This document shows, one piece after another, positions 24,660-36,540 of a DNA stretch of 64,000 bases (position 1 is its first letter; every line of letters begins with the position of its first letter). The notes under the pieces were generated by a model. It saw only the letters and a program-made list of their open reading frames with translations, was not told the origin of the DNA and made no database searches. The translations under genes were made by a program, and so were the position numbers. Origin of the DNA: Parietaria judaica (Eukaryota > Streptophyta > Magnoliopsida > Rosales > Urticaceae); assembly GCA_954871525.1 (NCBI GenBank), contig OX940861.1:11454842-11518841 (forward strand), given 5' to 3'.

Positions 24660-26690
24660 CGGAACGCCTGAAAGTTTTTGAACCGTCTAGGTTCCGCAAT
24701 CAACCCAGTGATCAATGATTCTTTAGTGGTGGTAAATCATGAGCTTGGAGAAAGGAAAGAAAGTAGAAGCTCGATTTTTCCGTGATATATTTGACCATCT
24801 GAGCCTATGTTTCTCTTCTTTGTTTTCATTTCTTACATGATGGTCTCTTTACTAGTTGAACAGAGTTGACAATATTTTGTTTCTACAGTCACTTGTTATG
24901 TTATTGCTGAAAATAATAGGAATTTTTTTATACCATAATGAAGAACTGGATGCTTCAGTTCTTGGGTGTTCAATCTGAGCAGACAAACTGGCTGGTTGGC
25001 TAAGTGTAAGCAGTTTCTCATAAAGTAGTGCACTTGTTGGGCTTATAGTGCTTGACGGGCTTATAGTGGTTGTTTCAGGGACCAAAGGAAAAAATAATTG
25101 AGGGAAAAGTAACAGTTCTTCTCCAATGCTGTTAAGCCCAATAGACCCTTTTGGAAGAAGAACAAATTGACGTAAAGAAAAGAAAGAAAATGAAATAGCA
25201 ATACGTAAGTTATAAGTTCAATAAATTGCTATCAGGGATTGGTGTCAATTGACAAGAATTTTGGACTTGTGGATTTCCTCGTTAACAATGCATATTTCTA
25301 AACGTACGGCTAAAGAGGTTCAAGAGAATAAATTAGTTTTTCTTGTATCGATAAGATGCTTTGTTACGGGTAATCCATCGGATCTAGAGTTAAACGTACT
25401 CGACTTGGGATAATTTCGTAATGAGTGAAAATTGCAGCAGCAGTTTGACTTTGACATTAGTGAAAGGGGGCTGAAATATCACCTATGTCATGTTATTTTT
25501 TTTTATTTTTTTGTGTAATGAAAATTTGGTTTCATGTTCCTTCATCGATTGGTTATTCCTCCGTGTTCGTATCTCTTTTTCCATTTTTGGTTAGTTCAAT
25601 ATTTACAATCACCACAAAATATATGCTCGTAGAGCGAAGTATACAAGAAAGATCAATTGCTTATTCCATTCCAAGCTTTTGAACGCAAAACAAAACATGA
25701 CATCCACAAAAAGAACAAAGACAAAACATTTTTAATAATAAAAGTAAAAATATATGATTACGTGTGCACGATTACGAGTTAGAACTGCATGGACCATGAT
25801 ACAAATACGAATACTTCTCGTCGGTTATAAGAATATTAGATATTTAGGCAACAATAATGAAAGATGTCACGATCCCAGAAAATAAAACCGGATTTAGATT
25901 CCAAATACCTCGGCATTAGCCAATAATTCATGCACTTTCGATATTCTCCAGCTGTAATTCTGAAAGAGGGTCCCACAAAATATGCATAAAATTGGTCTAT
26001 TTTACACTCTCAGCCACAGAATCGTCACTCTCTAAGTCTGTTCCAGCTATGCACAAAAATGAAAAATATCAGAACCCTTTTTCACGAAGCTAGTGATGAT
26101 CAATTTTCGCCGTATGTTACAAAATTCAAAGCATCGAGTGACCCAATAGTTTGTACTTTATCTCTTTGTTGCTTTCCAGCCCTTCATCTCTTTGCTTTTG
26201 ATAAAGCTTTGTGCAATAATTAGAGAACGAGGTTATGATCGTGAACGGAGTGTTGCGAGTCTCGACTACGTATAATAAGAACAAAATCATGACACTTTAA
26301 TTGTATATTGGATTGAGTGACTGATATGACACATAATAAAGTCGGAAGATAAGGTACTCGCCGACTTGATCATCTCGAATTAAGATAAGCATATTCCAAA
26401 AAAGATCGTCTTTCTAGTATATTTGAAGAGTCAAAACAAATATATTTGGGAGATTAGAATTTAGAACAATAGTTTGCAACTTGCATATTATAAGCGGCAA
26501 ATATACAGCGCAAGAGTATGCTGCAATATTGAATAATATTTACGGCATAAGTATTCGATTTTGAATTAAGTGTGCCGGCATATTCTAAATCTTTTTTTTT
26601 TAGTGCCAATAATACCCAAATGTCACGAGAGAATGTTGATCAAGTCCAGTTTCGTAAATGTCTCATTACAATCTGTTGCATAGAAGGATA
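24660..26690. other. intergenic DNA, no convincing gene
   Basis: This starts with the probable 3' untranslated region of the COQ10-like gene. At about 25880-26230 the composition is less AT-rich and the minus strand can read AGTDLESDDSVAESVK then a stop, preceded by an AG acceptor-like site. That could be the relic of a terminal exon, but I could not extend it or assign a family. Confidence 0.45.
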
Positions 26691-26696
26691 TGCGTG

Positions 26697-27826
26697 TTTA
26701 GGGGTGTGCAGATTAATCTGTAACAAAATTTTAAAAACGTATCGAAAAATAATTACCCGATTTAAAAAAATTGTAATCGAATTTTTCTGAAAACCAGTTA
26801 AAGCTGGTAATCGTATCCGGTTTTAAAAACAATTATTTTCATCGTCGTTTTTATAATATTATTTAAAAAAATATATTTTAGTGTTTCGCATGCATGCCAT
26901 GCTCATATCCTCTGCTTTATTTGTTTCACTTATATTTGTAAACAATATGGTGATAATTACAGTATATATGTACATATATTATATATACATATGTGGGAAA
27001 AACAAATAAAATAGCCTAAATAAAAAAGGTATGATGTACCGTAGTTTCAAACTTTGGGGCATTGTGACTGTAAAAAAAAAAAAAAAAAAAAACTTCGGGG
27101 CATTGTTGTGGGCATGCCTTTTTTAGGTATGCAGTTAAAAAAAAAAACCTATGGAAATCGTTGTCGTTTTTATTTCTTTTTGAGAAACTGCGGTAAGTCG
27201 ATGCGAACGCCCTTTCAGAAACCGAAAATTAATTTTTAAACTATAAAAGTGCGAAAGTCGCCCAAGAACCGCCAAAAATAAAATTTTAGGCAAGAATTGC
27301 CGCAAGGAGCTCAAGACCTGAGCTTACGCCGTTCGCCCTAATGCCACGTTTCAAGTGCGCCTACAAGAGGCCACGTGCTTTGTAATTAATTAATGTAAGA
27401 CTTGACACAATCTTACTCTCTCCACTACTATAAGTTACTGTCTTTAATTTTTATCTAAAAAATTTACAATTTAAAACCCTATATTTATAATAACTTACTA
27501 GCATAATTCTTATTTTATATAAAGTTAAAACTATAGCCTATAAATATTATTTAACATTAAAATATTCATCAACAAGCTATTCCTAAAAATTCATTGGTAA
27601 ACCAGTTACCCGTTGACATGCCTTATTATGAGTGTTTTTCTTAGTTGTTTATGTCAAAAACAACTAAGAAAAATATTATGAGTGTGTTTTTCTTATTACG
27701 AGTGCCTTATTATGAGTGTGTTTTTCTTATTATCAATTTACGGTGATAAATTGATAATTGTGAGCCTATATAAAAATATTGTCAAAATACTCAAATTTAT
27801 ATTTCAAAAAAATTGTCGGTGTGCGG
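26697..27826. repeat. patchwork of degraded repeats hosting the copia insertion
   Basis: It begins with TAGGGGTGTGCAGATTAATC-like sequence, the typical end of a hAT-type MITE, but I did not find its partner end. An 18-A run lies near 27075, and GGCATGCCTTTTTTAGGTAT and GTTACCCGTTGACATGCC recall the repeat at 36345. TTATGAGTGTGTTTTTCTTA is repeated near 27690-27730. The final GGTGTGCGG is the target site of the copia element. Confidence 0.45.
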
Positions 27827-28337
27827 AGTTGGATCCCAAAAAACGGATCTGCGAAGAAACACGAATAACACCAAAGAAACGAGCAGGAACATGAATTTTT
27901 GGGAGGAAATTCTCAGATTAATATTGAAGGCAAATACAAGAAGGTGAACTCGTAAACTCTAATGGACCCACCACTTTACAAAGTGTACAATGCTAGGTTT
28001 ATATAGCCACTCTCAAAGTGAAACCCTAGCTAACAGAATCGCACAAAATCGGGAAACTACCCTACATGATCTCGTCAAAACTTTGACTCGATCTTTGCTT
28101 TCTCTTCAAGCTACGCGCTTTCCTTGCTGGGTAGTTGCTGACTTTCCCTTTCCTGCCCGGACAGCTTTTCTGTCCCCGAGCTGGCCTGCTCGTTTGCCCC
28201 GGGCTGGGCTTGCCTTCTATCCGGACATTCTGCTCGTGTTCACCCGAGCTGGGTTGAACTCTTGTCCGTCCTTGGTTCTGGTCGGTATCCGGGCTGTCTT
28301 CCTCAATGTGACGGACTAAGTCAAGCTTAAGCTCACA
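27827..28337 (-). repeat. 3' LTR of copia element 1
   Basis: 511 bp, matching 32658-33172 along its whole length with scattered substitutions and small indels. On the plus strand it begins AGTTGGATCCC where the partner has TGTTGGATCCC, so one terminal base of the canonical TG...CA ends has mutated. It ends AAGCTCACA. Confidence 0.9.
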
Positions 28338-31300
28338 TTCTCTCCCGTAAGCTTGACTCACTTCTACTTTCTTCACTCCGAGCAGCTCTCTCATCTCTGC
28401 GAACTTAACTCTCGCCAGAGCCTTGGTAAGTATGTCTTCCTTTTGCTCCCTTGTGTTGACGAACTCCACGATGATCTCTCGCTTCTCCACACACTCACGA
28501 ATGTAGTGAAATTTCGTGTCAATGTGTTTGCTCCGTCCATGGAACACTGGATTCTTCATCAACACAATTGCAGACTTGTTGTCCACGTAGAGAGTAACTG
28601 GTCTCTGCTCGGATCCGGTCACTTCACTTAGTAGCCCCTTCAACCACATAGCCTGACATGCTGCTGCGGTTGCCGCCATGAACTCTGCTTCACATGAGGA
28701 TAGAGCTACTGTCTGCTGCTTTTGAGACTGCCAGGTGATCAGGTTTTCGTTGAGGTAGAATGTCATCCCTCCGGTACTCTTCTTGTCATCAATATCACCG
28801 GCCAAATCACTGTCTGTAAAGCCGACTAGTACTTCTGCTCCACTTCCTATGTTGTATTGGATCCCGTAGTCCGTCGTGCCCTTCACGCATCGTAAAATAT
28901 GCTTCACCGCCGCTGGTCTGCACTTGTGGCTTTCTCCATGTATCGACTGACTATCCCGATTGCGTGTGAAATGTCTGGTCGGGTGTGAGTGGGGTATCTC
29001 AGACATCCGATCACGCGTCTATACTCCGTAGGATCCACTCCTTTCCCTTCAGCATCCTTCCCGAGCTGCAGCTTCGCCTCCATTGGGTATTTGCTCGAGT
29101 TGCAATCCGCCATCTCGAACTGCATAAGGATCTTCCTTGCGTAGGAAAACTGCTTCAGCGTGATGCAATCCTTCTTCTGTTCCACCTCGAGACCGAGGTA
29201 GTACGAAAGTAATCCGAGGTCACTCATCTCGAATTCGGCCATCATCTGCTGCTTGAATCCATCCACTCTTCCTGCGCTGGATCCAATGACGATCAGGTCG
29301 TCCACATATACTTCCACGATCAGGGTTTCCTGCCCGGTACTCCTGGTGTAGACTGCCTGTTCCCTCACTCACTTTGTGAATCCAAGATTCTTCAAGCTCT
29401 TGTCAAGGCGGATGTTCCACGCTCTTGGTGCTTGTCTCAACCCGTATAGGGCATTGGATAGTTTGTACACCTTATGCTCCTTGTCCGTGATGCTGAACCC
29501 CTCTGGTTGCTTAACGTACACTTCTTCCTCAAGGTCACCATTTAGGAATGTCGATTTGACATCCAGATGGTGAATTTCCCAACCTCGATGAGCTGCTAGG
29601 GCTATGATGCGTCTGATCGTGTCCAGTCTAGCTACTGGAGCAAAGACTTCCTCAAAGTCTATGCCTTTCTTCTGTATGTAGCCTTTGGCTACCAGCCTTG
29701 CCTTGTGCTTAAGGACATTCCCCTCGGTGTCCTTCTTCAGCTTATACACCCACTTCAGGTTGATGGGTTTATGACCTTTGGGCAGGTCGGTGAGCTCTCA
29801 TGTCCTGTTCTTCTAAATGGACTCCATCTCCTTCTTCATTGCTCCCTGCCACTCCTGCTCGGCTGCTGCCTCCTGGTAGCTGTCTGGCTCCTCTGCGCAC
29901 AATAAAGAAAGTTCCTATAGGCTCATCTCCACTTCTTGAGATTGATCGTAGACGTCTGCTAGGGGTCGGAATCCCCTTGGGCCGTCTTTGATGGAGGAAT
30001 CTTCTGAGCTGGACGGGCTGGTCCTGCTCGGACTTGGTGTCCGTGGTGTATCCGGGCTGCTCTCTCCCGGGCTGGATTCTCTCGTGTTTGGCAAGACTGT
30101 TCCCGAGCTGGGTGTTCCGGGCTGATCCTGCTCGGCAACGCCCTCTTCATCTTCGAATGTAAACTCTACTGAGTTCTTCTCGGGTTCTCCTTTTTCGTTG
30201 CGTCAATCCCACTTCATCTCTTCTTCGAACACAACATCTCTGCTCATTTGGAGTCTGCCGCGTCGTGGATCGTAAAGTCTATGTGCCTTGCTTTCGTCTT
30301 CAACGCCAAGGTACACCATCTTCTGATTCCGGTCGTCCAGCTTCTTAAGATGTGGCCCCGCAATCTTCACATGTGCGGTGCACCCGAACACTCTCAAATG
30401 CTCTAAGTGAAGTTTCTTCCTATTCCACGCCTGGTAGGGAGTGCGCTCTCCTAGTGCCTAGGTCGGCAAGCGATTAAGCAGGTAGACCGCATGTCTTACT
30501 ACTTTTGCCCAAAACCTGGCCGGAACTTGCATGCTCTTGAGCACGCTCCTCGCTGTGTTCATAACAGTTCAGTTTCGTCTTTCTACCATGCCGTTCTGCT
30601 GGGGCGTGTGGGGTGCGGACAGGTGACGCTGAACTCCTTCCTGGTCGCAGAATTCTCCGAACTGCTGGGAAGTGAATTTTCCTCCTCAGTCTGTACGTAA
30701 GACCTTTAACATGTGCACTGAGCCGTTCTCAACAATCTTCTTTTACTTCTTGAAGACCTCAAAGGCTCCGCTTTTCTCCTTAAGAATATAGACCCACATC
30801 CAGCGACTATAATCATCAACAAGTAAAAGAAAGTACTTATTACCTGCCATTGTTGCTGGGGTGACTGGACCGCATAGATCTGCATGCATCAACTGTAGGG
30901 GTCTTTCTGCTCGGAATTTGGCCTTGATCGGAAAAGGTATCCTCGCCTGCTTCGCGATCATGCAACATTCACATAGTTGGTCGGGGTGTTCTATCTTGAG
31001 AACCCCGAAGGCCATCTGCTTCTCGCCCATCATCTTGAGTACGTGAAAATTCACGTGTCCGAGCCGTGCGTGCCATAGCCAAGCCGGGTCTGCCATCGAA
31101 GCCATGAGACAGACAGGCTGGCATGTCTTCAGTAGAATCTCGTAAAGTCTGTTGGGTGTCCGTTCCACCTTCATTAACAGCTCTCCTTCCTTGGTCCACA
31201 TCTTCAGGAAGGACCCTGATAGCACCACCGTGTTCCCGATCTCAGTCATCTGCCCTAGACTGATGATGTTACTCTTCAACTTCGGGATGAAATACACCTG

Positions 31301-32629
31301 GGTCATCAGACGTTGGTCGCCATTCTTGAACTCGAACAGGATTGACCATCTTCCTCTGATCTTTACGACTGATCCGTCGCCGAATTTCACGTTGCCCGTG
31401 ATCTTCTCATCGAGCTCTTCAAACTTAGCTCAGTCCCCAGTCATGTGGTTGCTAGCTCCGTTGTCTAAGTACCATACGTCGGTACTAACTTTCTTCTCTC
31501 TGTCTATGAGGAGGTTTGCAATAACCTTATCCTCAATCAGGAAGACCTTCTCGCTGGTTTCCTCCGGATAGGTCTTCTTGGCCTCTGGGCTGATCGGTAC
31601 ACTGATCACTTCTGCCCGGGCCATGGCGTCACCTTCGCCATTCTATCCGTCCAGGTGCGTTTCCTTCTCGGCAAACAACAATGCCGGCTGGTCGTCTGAG
31701 AATCTTGCTAGATTCTCTTTTTCGCCCTGGTTCCTGCTCTGGCACTCAGATGCAAAGTGCCCAAGCTTCTGACAATTGTAACACTTCACTGTGCTCTTGT
31801 CTCTCCTGGTCGTGCTCTCCTCACGATGAGTGCTCCTTCCGCGTCATCGCGTGTCTCTGCTCCATCCTTGTCCACGACCTTGTCCGCGTCCTCGGACTTC
31901 TGCACCAAAGCTGCTCCGACCTGAGGAATTTGAATAAAACTCGGCTCCCCCGGTTTTTCGCTGTCTGGCCGTCCATTCTTCATGCGTAAGCAGGAGGTTC
32001 TTCTCCTCTTCTCTGTCACCGTAACCCCGAAGTCTCCTTGTGGGCTTTGAGACGACCAACAACCTCCTCGACCGTCATGGTCTTGAGATCGCCGAACTGC
32101 TCGATCGACGTGACACTTTGCATGTACTTGTGAGGCACTGCTCGGAGAAACTTCTTGACGACGGTGGTCTCCTCCACCTTGTCTCTCATCGAGCGTATGC
32201 CGGTCACAATGGACGTGAGCCGCATAGCGAAATCATCGATTGATTCGCTCTCCCTCATCCTCATAACCTCGAACTCACTCTTCAAGGTCTGGACCTTTGC
32301 CTCCTTGACGCGATTTGCGCCCATGTGCATGGTCTGAAGTGTTTCCATGCTTCCTTCGCCGAATCCTTTTCGGCGAGCATGGGAAGAACATCTTCTGGAA
32401 CTTCTTGGTAGATTGCGGCGAGAGCCATTCTTTCCTTGCGCCCTTCGACACCGCCGTTCTTTACGGCCTCCCACACTCCCTGCGCCTGCAGATTTACCCT
32501 CATCTTCAACGCCCACACAGCGTAATTGCTCTTCGTGAGCATGGGGTAGTGGAGCGTAACTGTGCCTTCTTTGGATTCTGGTTTCTGCGCGACCAGAACT
32601 CCTTCGATCGGTGACTCTAATGTAGACAT
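28338..32629 (-). pseudogene. copia gag-pol remnant (gag, protease, integrase, RT, RNase H) with many breaks
   Basis: The gag start is at 32629 (MSTLESPIEG). The gag frame breaks near 32340 and continues in another frame with FLRAVPHKYM and HEEWTARQ. The zinc knuckle CYNCQKLGHFASEC is near 31760 and the protease motif LDNGASNHM near 31460. Integrase follows (HARLGHVN, LLLVDDYSRWMWVY) and stops near 30743. Reverse transcriptase shows KARLVAKGY, HHLDVKSTFLNGDL and YGLRQAPRAWN, stops near 29369, then VYVDDLIVIGSS. RNase H shows DSDLAGDIDDKKSTGG and SSCEAEFMAATAAACQAMWL. At least four stops or frameshifts separate these parts, so no functional polyprotein can be made. Confidence 0.9.
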
Positions 32630-32657
32630 GTTCTTCGATTGAAGCTCTGATACCACT

Positions 32658-33172
32658 TGTTGGATCCCAAATCACGGATCTGTGAAGAAACACGAATAAC
32701 ACCAAAGAAATCGAAGAGGAACACGAATTTTTGGGAGAAGAAATTCTTTGATTAATATTGAAGGCAAATACAAGAAGGTGAACTCGTAAACTCTAATGGA
32801 CTCAGCACTTTATAGAGTGTACAATGCTAGGTTTATATAGCCACTCTCAAAGTAAAACCCTAACTAACAGAATCGCACAAAATCGGGAAACTACTCTAAA
32901 TGATCTCGTCAAATCTTTGACTCGATCTTTGCTTGCTCCTCTAGCTACACTCTTTCCTTGCTGGGTAGATGCTGACTTTCCCTTTTCCTGCCCGGACAGC
33001 TTCTCTGTCCCCGAGCTGGCCTGCTCGTTTGCCCCGGGCTGGGCTTGCGTTCTATCCGGACATTCTGCTCGTGTTCACCCGAGCTGGGCTGAACTCTTGT
33101 CCGTCCTTGGTTCTGGTCGGTACCCGGGCTGTCTTCCTCAATGTGACGGACTAAGTCAAGCTTAAGCTCACA
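32658..33172 (-). repeat. 5' LTR of copia element 1
   Basis: 515 bp, plus-strand ends TGTTGGATCC and AGCTCACA. It would contain the element's promoter on the minus strand. It is repetitive in CCCGAGCTGGGCT-like GC-rich words near 33020-33110. Confidence 0.9.
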
Positions 33173-33177
33173 TGCGG

Positions 33178-35478
33178 CACACCCGTAAAAATTCATCGGT
33201 AAGTGTAGTTGTTACCATGCCTTTTATTTTTTACTTAAACGTCGGTCATAGGCGGAGCTACATACGCACGAGCGTATGCACGCACATACGTTCAAATATC
33301 AAAAGAAAAAATTAATAAAGTAATATTGTATTTGAGTTGCTTAATTGGGCAAATTTTATAGTAGATCACAATTAAATTTTCAAGACATTTCCTTTGTTTT
33401 TATGCATGAGATATTGTGATTTATATCTTTATTTTGCTTGGTCACATATACTCCTTTTTTTTTTATGTATTATCCTTTATTTTTTTATTATTATTTTAGA
33501 GTTATTATAGACAACTTAAGTTAGGATTTTGTTGCTATGTTATTTTTCTTGATATATTGCAGAACACGATACGTAGCGTTTAAATTATTGAATGAGATAA
33601 GAAAATTGATCGCATATTTGCTCACTAAAATTATGGGTTTTAACCCACTTATAAAGATACAAAGTAAACACATAAATAAAATGTACAAAGTTAGATAGCG
33701 TTTAAATGAACTCGGTAAAAATTTATATTTATAACAGTTATATAGTGCTTGTGCTGAACCAAAAAGTTGGCTTCATCGGTAAACCGTTACCCGTTGGCAA
33801 ACCCGTAAAATAGAGTTTGCAGTTTCTAATCTGTATCGGATTTTGATATCGAAGAAACTGATTGTCCGGTTTCATAACCTGTTCTGGTTTAAAAACCGAT
33901 GATCAATATTTAAATAACTGGAAATCCACTAGGTTTTTTCGGTTGTGGATATCAAAATAAGAATAATAAGAATCAAGTTATGAATACTAACTAGTGAAGG
34001 AAGAAAAAAAGGTTACCCAGACTGATTGTACCCTTATGAGTGACTATGATTTCACTTCAAAGAATAACTTATTTAACACTTTTATTAAACTTGAGACCTA
34101 CAGTTTCTTTAACAAATGGTAACTCTATGTGAACGAATTGAACCTCTTTATGACTTTAGAGTACTATTATCGTTAACAGAAGTGATTGGAATTATATATG
34201 TATGCACTTAGAATACTTATGTCATGCAAATATCTTTAGTATTAAAAACATCACCTTGTTGTTAAGACAAACCATGTCGATGTTTTTATTATTATTTTAC
34301 GATTTAAAATACTTAAATGAGCGTTGTAAAAAAATGGAAATTATTTTTCTTTTAGATAAAAAAAAAGGTGGGTAAACAATGTAGAACTATTTTTCTTTTG
34401 TTATAACATAGATAATTATTATTTTTAACACGACCGAGTAAAATTTACAACTCGTCATTTGCGAATCAAACAATTCAGCTATATTCACAATTCGAAAGTG
34501 ACACAAATAGTATTGCATCAGTAAAGATTTGCTTAATATATTTGTTACCTAATTTCATAATAATTCCATTACACTGACTGATTATAAATTATAATGATTA
34601 CTATACTACGGTACAGGCGTGACCCCACTGATGCGCCAAAATCATGAAATCATTTTAGCTTATCCGCTATATCTTATATTATATAGTAGGGTCAATTCTA
34701 TGTTGTCATGAATCATGATAATTTCAGATTAATTTAAGTTTCAAATATGTATAGAATACATTGTTGCAACAGGTCTAATTTAACATGTTTAGATAGATAT
34801 AAATCCTGTAAATGTTTATGTGGTTGATCTCGAAGTCCCGGTTCACATAGGTGAGTAAAAGTTGTCTGAAAATATTAACATTTTCCAAGTTTAATGAGTC
34901 ATATAGTTTATCTAACAAATCTTCTATTTTTCGCAACCATATCAGCATCAATGCACCAAATTTTATTAGAACTTTAAATTTAAGCTTGTTTGAAAGAGAG
35001 TATATAATAGGAGGATGTAATTTCATGGAAAGTCCTCGTGTTGCACTAATCCTCTATTGCTATAATTTTATTTCTATGTTTGTCGTAAAGCTAAACTAAT
35101 AATTCACTGATAATAAAATACTATCCAAAATATTACATACAATAGAAAATTAAATGAGATCATGCATCAAAACCATGATATTAAATTTCGGAGAACGCCG
35201 GCAAAACTCTGGTAACACGCCGCTGAAATAGAATGACCGGCACGAAATCCGGAAGCCGTTCTCATTTTCTCAGATTTTAGAAAATTTCATTTGGCACGTC
35301 AAAATATTTTCACTCATCAATGACAAAAATCACAGCGCAATCTCACTGCTCATGGCCAAAGTTTTCGACACAGAGAGAGGGAGACCCGCAGCTTTGAACT
35401 TGTGAAGAACAATAAACCCTAGCTGCCTCACACCATCAACGGGAGAGATGGATAGAGAGGCGGAGAGAGAGATGAGAG
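33178..35478. other. repeat-derived AT-rich DNA, no gene seen
   Basis: The first part continues the repeat split by the copia insertion (CATCGGTAAGTG, GCCTTTTATTTT). GGCGGAGCTACAT at 33251-33263 starts a possible terminal repeat whose inverted partner is at 39674-39707. GGTAAACCGTTACCCGTTGG at about 33780 recalls other repeats here. No coding frame or RNA gene was recognised in the remainder. Confidence 0.5.
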
Positions 35479-35486
35479 TACTATGT

Positions 35487-36081
35487 AAGGGTGTGCGGAA
35501 TAACCGATAACCGAATTTATAAACCGTAACCGAAAACTATCCGGTTTAAAATAATCATAACCGATTGAAAACAAGTTACGGTTAACCGCTTTCGGTTTCA
35601 CACCGGATATGGTTACCGGTTATTGATATTTCAAAACTGGTTCTTTTGTAACTGGTTTTTATAACTGGTTTTAATATTAAATATTTAAATATATATTTTA
35701 AAATTAAGTTAGAGAGAGTTATGTTTTATAATTTGGACCATTATGTTTTATTTGAGCTGGTATGTTATGTTTGCGATTTATTTTGAACCGGTATGTGTTA
35801 TATTTGGACCGATATATTTTATTTTTGCGATAAAATATGTTGAATATTATACTTTTTTTGAAAAATTTAATAACTGAATCCAATTAACCGGTTTCATAAC
35901 CGAAACCGGTTTTGAAACAAGTTAAGGTTATTAAAACATGTTATTATATTTTTTTGATAAGCAAAAATTTGGTTAACCGGTTTATGAAAACATGTTAAGG
36001 TTATTAAAATACGAATAACAGGAATTAGGTCAAGGATACAAAATAGTGATAAAAAATAGGTTAACCGACCGGTTGCACCCC
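35487..36081. mobile_element. hAT-like MITE rich in AACCGGTT
   Basis: A 595-bp element with left end AAGGGTGTGCGGAATAACCG and right end GGTTAACCGACCGGTTGCAC then CCC. Inside, AACCGGTTT and its complement recur many times, a pattern typical of plant GGGTGTGC/GGGGTGCA-ended hAT MITEs. Flanks are TACTATGT (35479-35486) and TACTACGG (36082-36089), an 8-bp duplication with two mismatches. No open frame. Confidence 0.7.
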
Positions 36082-36344
36082 TACTACGGTTTAGAAAATA
36101 TTGTTTATATATGGTCTGAATTTAGAGTTTTATTTTGACGGATTTAGGGTTTTATGGGCCCAAAAGATTGGGCATTCAAACATAATTTAGGGTATTGTTA
36201 AATAGAACTTATTTAATATAGTTAGCTATAAAGAAATTGCAACTATAGTATCTTAAATTTTTATATATAATGTTTAAGGCTATTAATATAATAGTATAAC
36301 TCCTTAATTTTTAAGTAAAAGATTATATAATTAATAGAATTCTG

Positions 36345-36540
36345 GTAGTATATATTTTCCGACTTTTTTGTTGATGTTTCTGTCGGCATGCAGCATGTTC
36401 GTGAAATTTATGTGGTATTTGCGGCATGCGGTATGCCTTTTTTTTCAACTTTTCCACCGATATTTTCGTCGGCATACGGCATATTCGTAAAATAAAGGGA
36501 GCGAAACGACGTCGACATCGGCATTTAAAACCTGGATCAA
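36345..36540. repeat. dispersed repeat with CATGCGGTATGCC motif, copy 2
   Basis: It shares, in the same order as 21900-22100, GCGGCATGCGGTATGCC, a T-rich tract, CCGATATTTTCGTCGGCATA, GAAACGACGTCGACATCGGC and TTTAAAACCTGGAT. It contains several imperfect palindromes around CGTCGGCATACGGCAT. Confidence 0.5.

Larger units (their letters stand above)
27827..33172 (-). mobile_element. Ty1/copia LTR retrotransposon, complete in outline but decayed
   Basis: A 5.3-kb element on the minus strand. It is bounded by a perfect 5-bp duplication TGCGG (27822-27826 and 33173-33177). The LTRs are 27827-28337 and 32658-33172. Just inside the upstream LTR the minus strand reads TGGTATCAGAGC (32644-32655), the initiator-Met tRNA primer site; next to the other LTR is the purine tract GGGAGAGAA. 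The domain order gag, zinc knuckle, protease, integrase, reverse transcriptase, RNase H is that of Ty1/copia. Several stops and frameshifts make it inactive. Confidence 0.93.

Noticed and set aside
25880..26120. Terminal exon of an unknown minus-strand gene
   Set aside because: A short acidic peptide and acceptor-like AG are visible, but no upstream exons or family could be recognised, so it is mentioned only as a possible relic.
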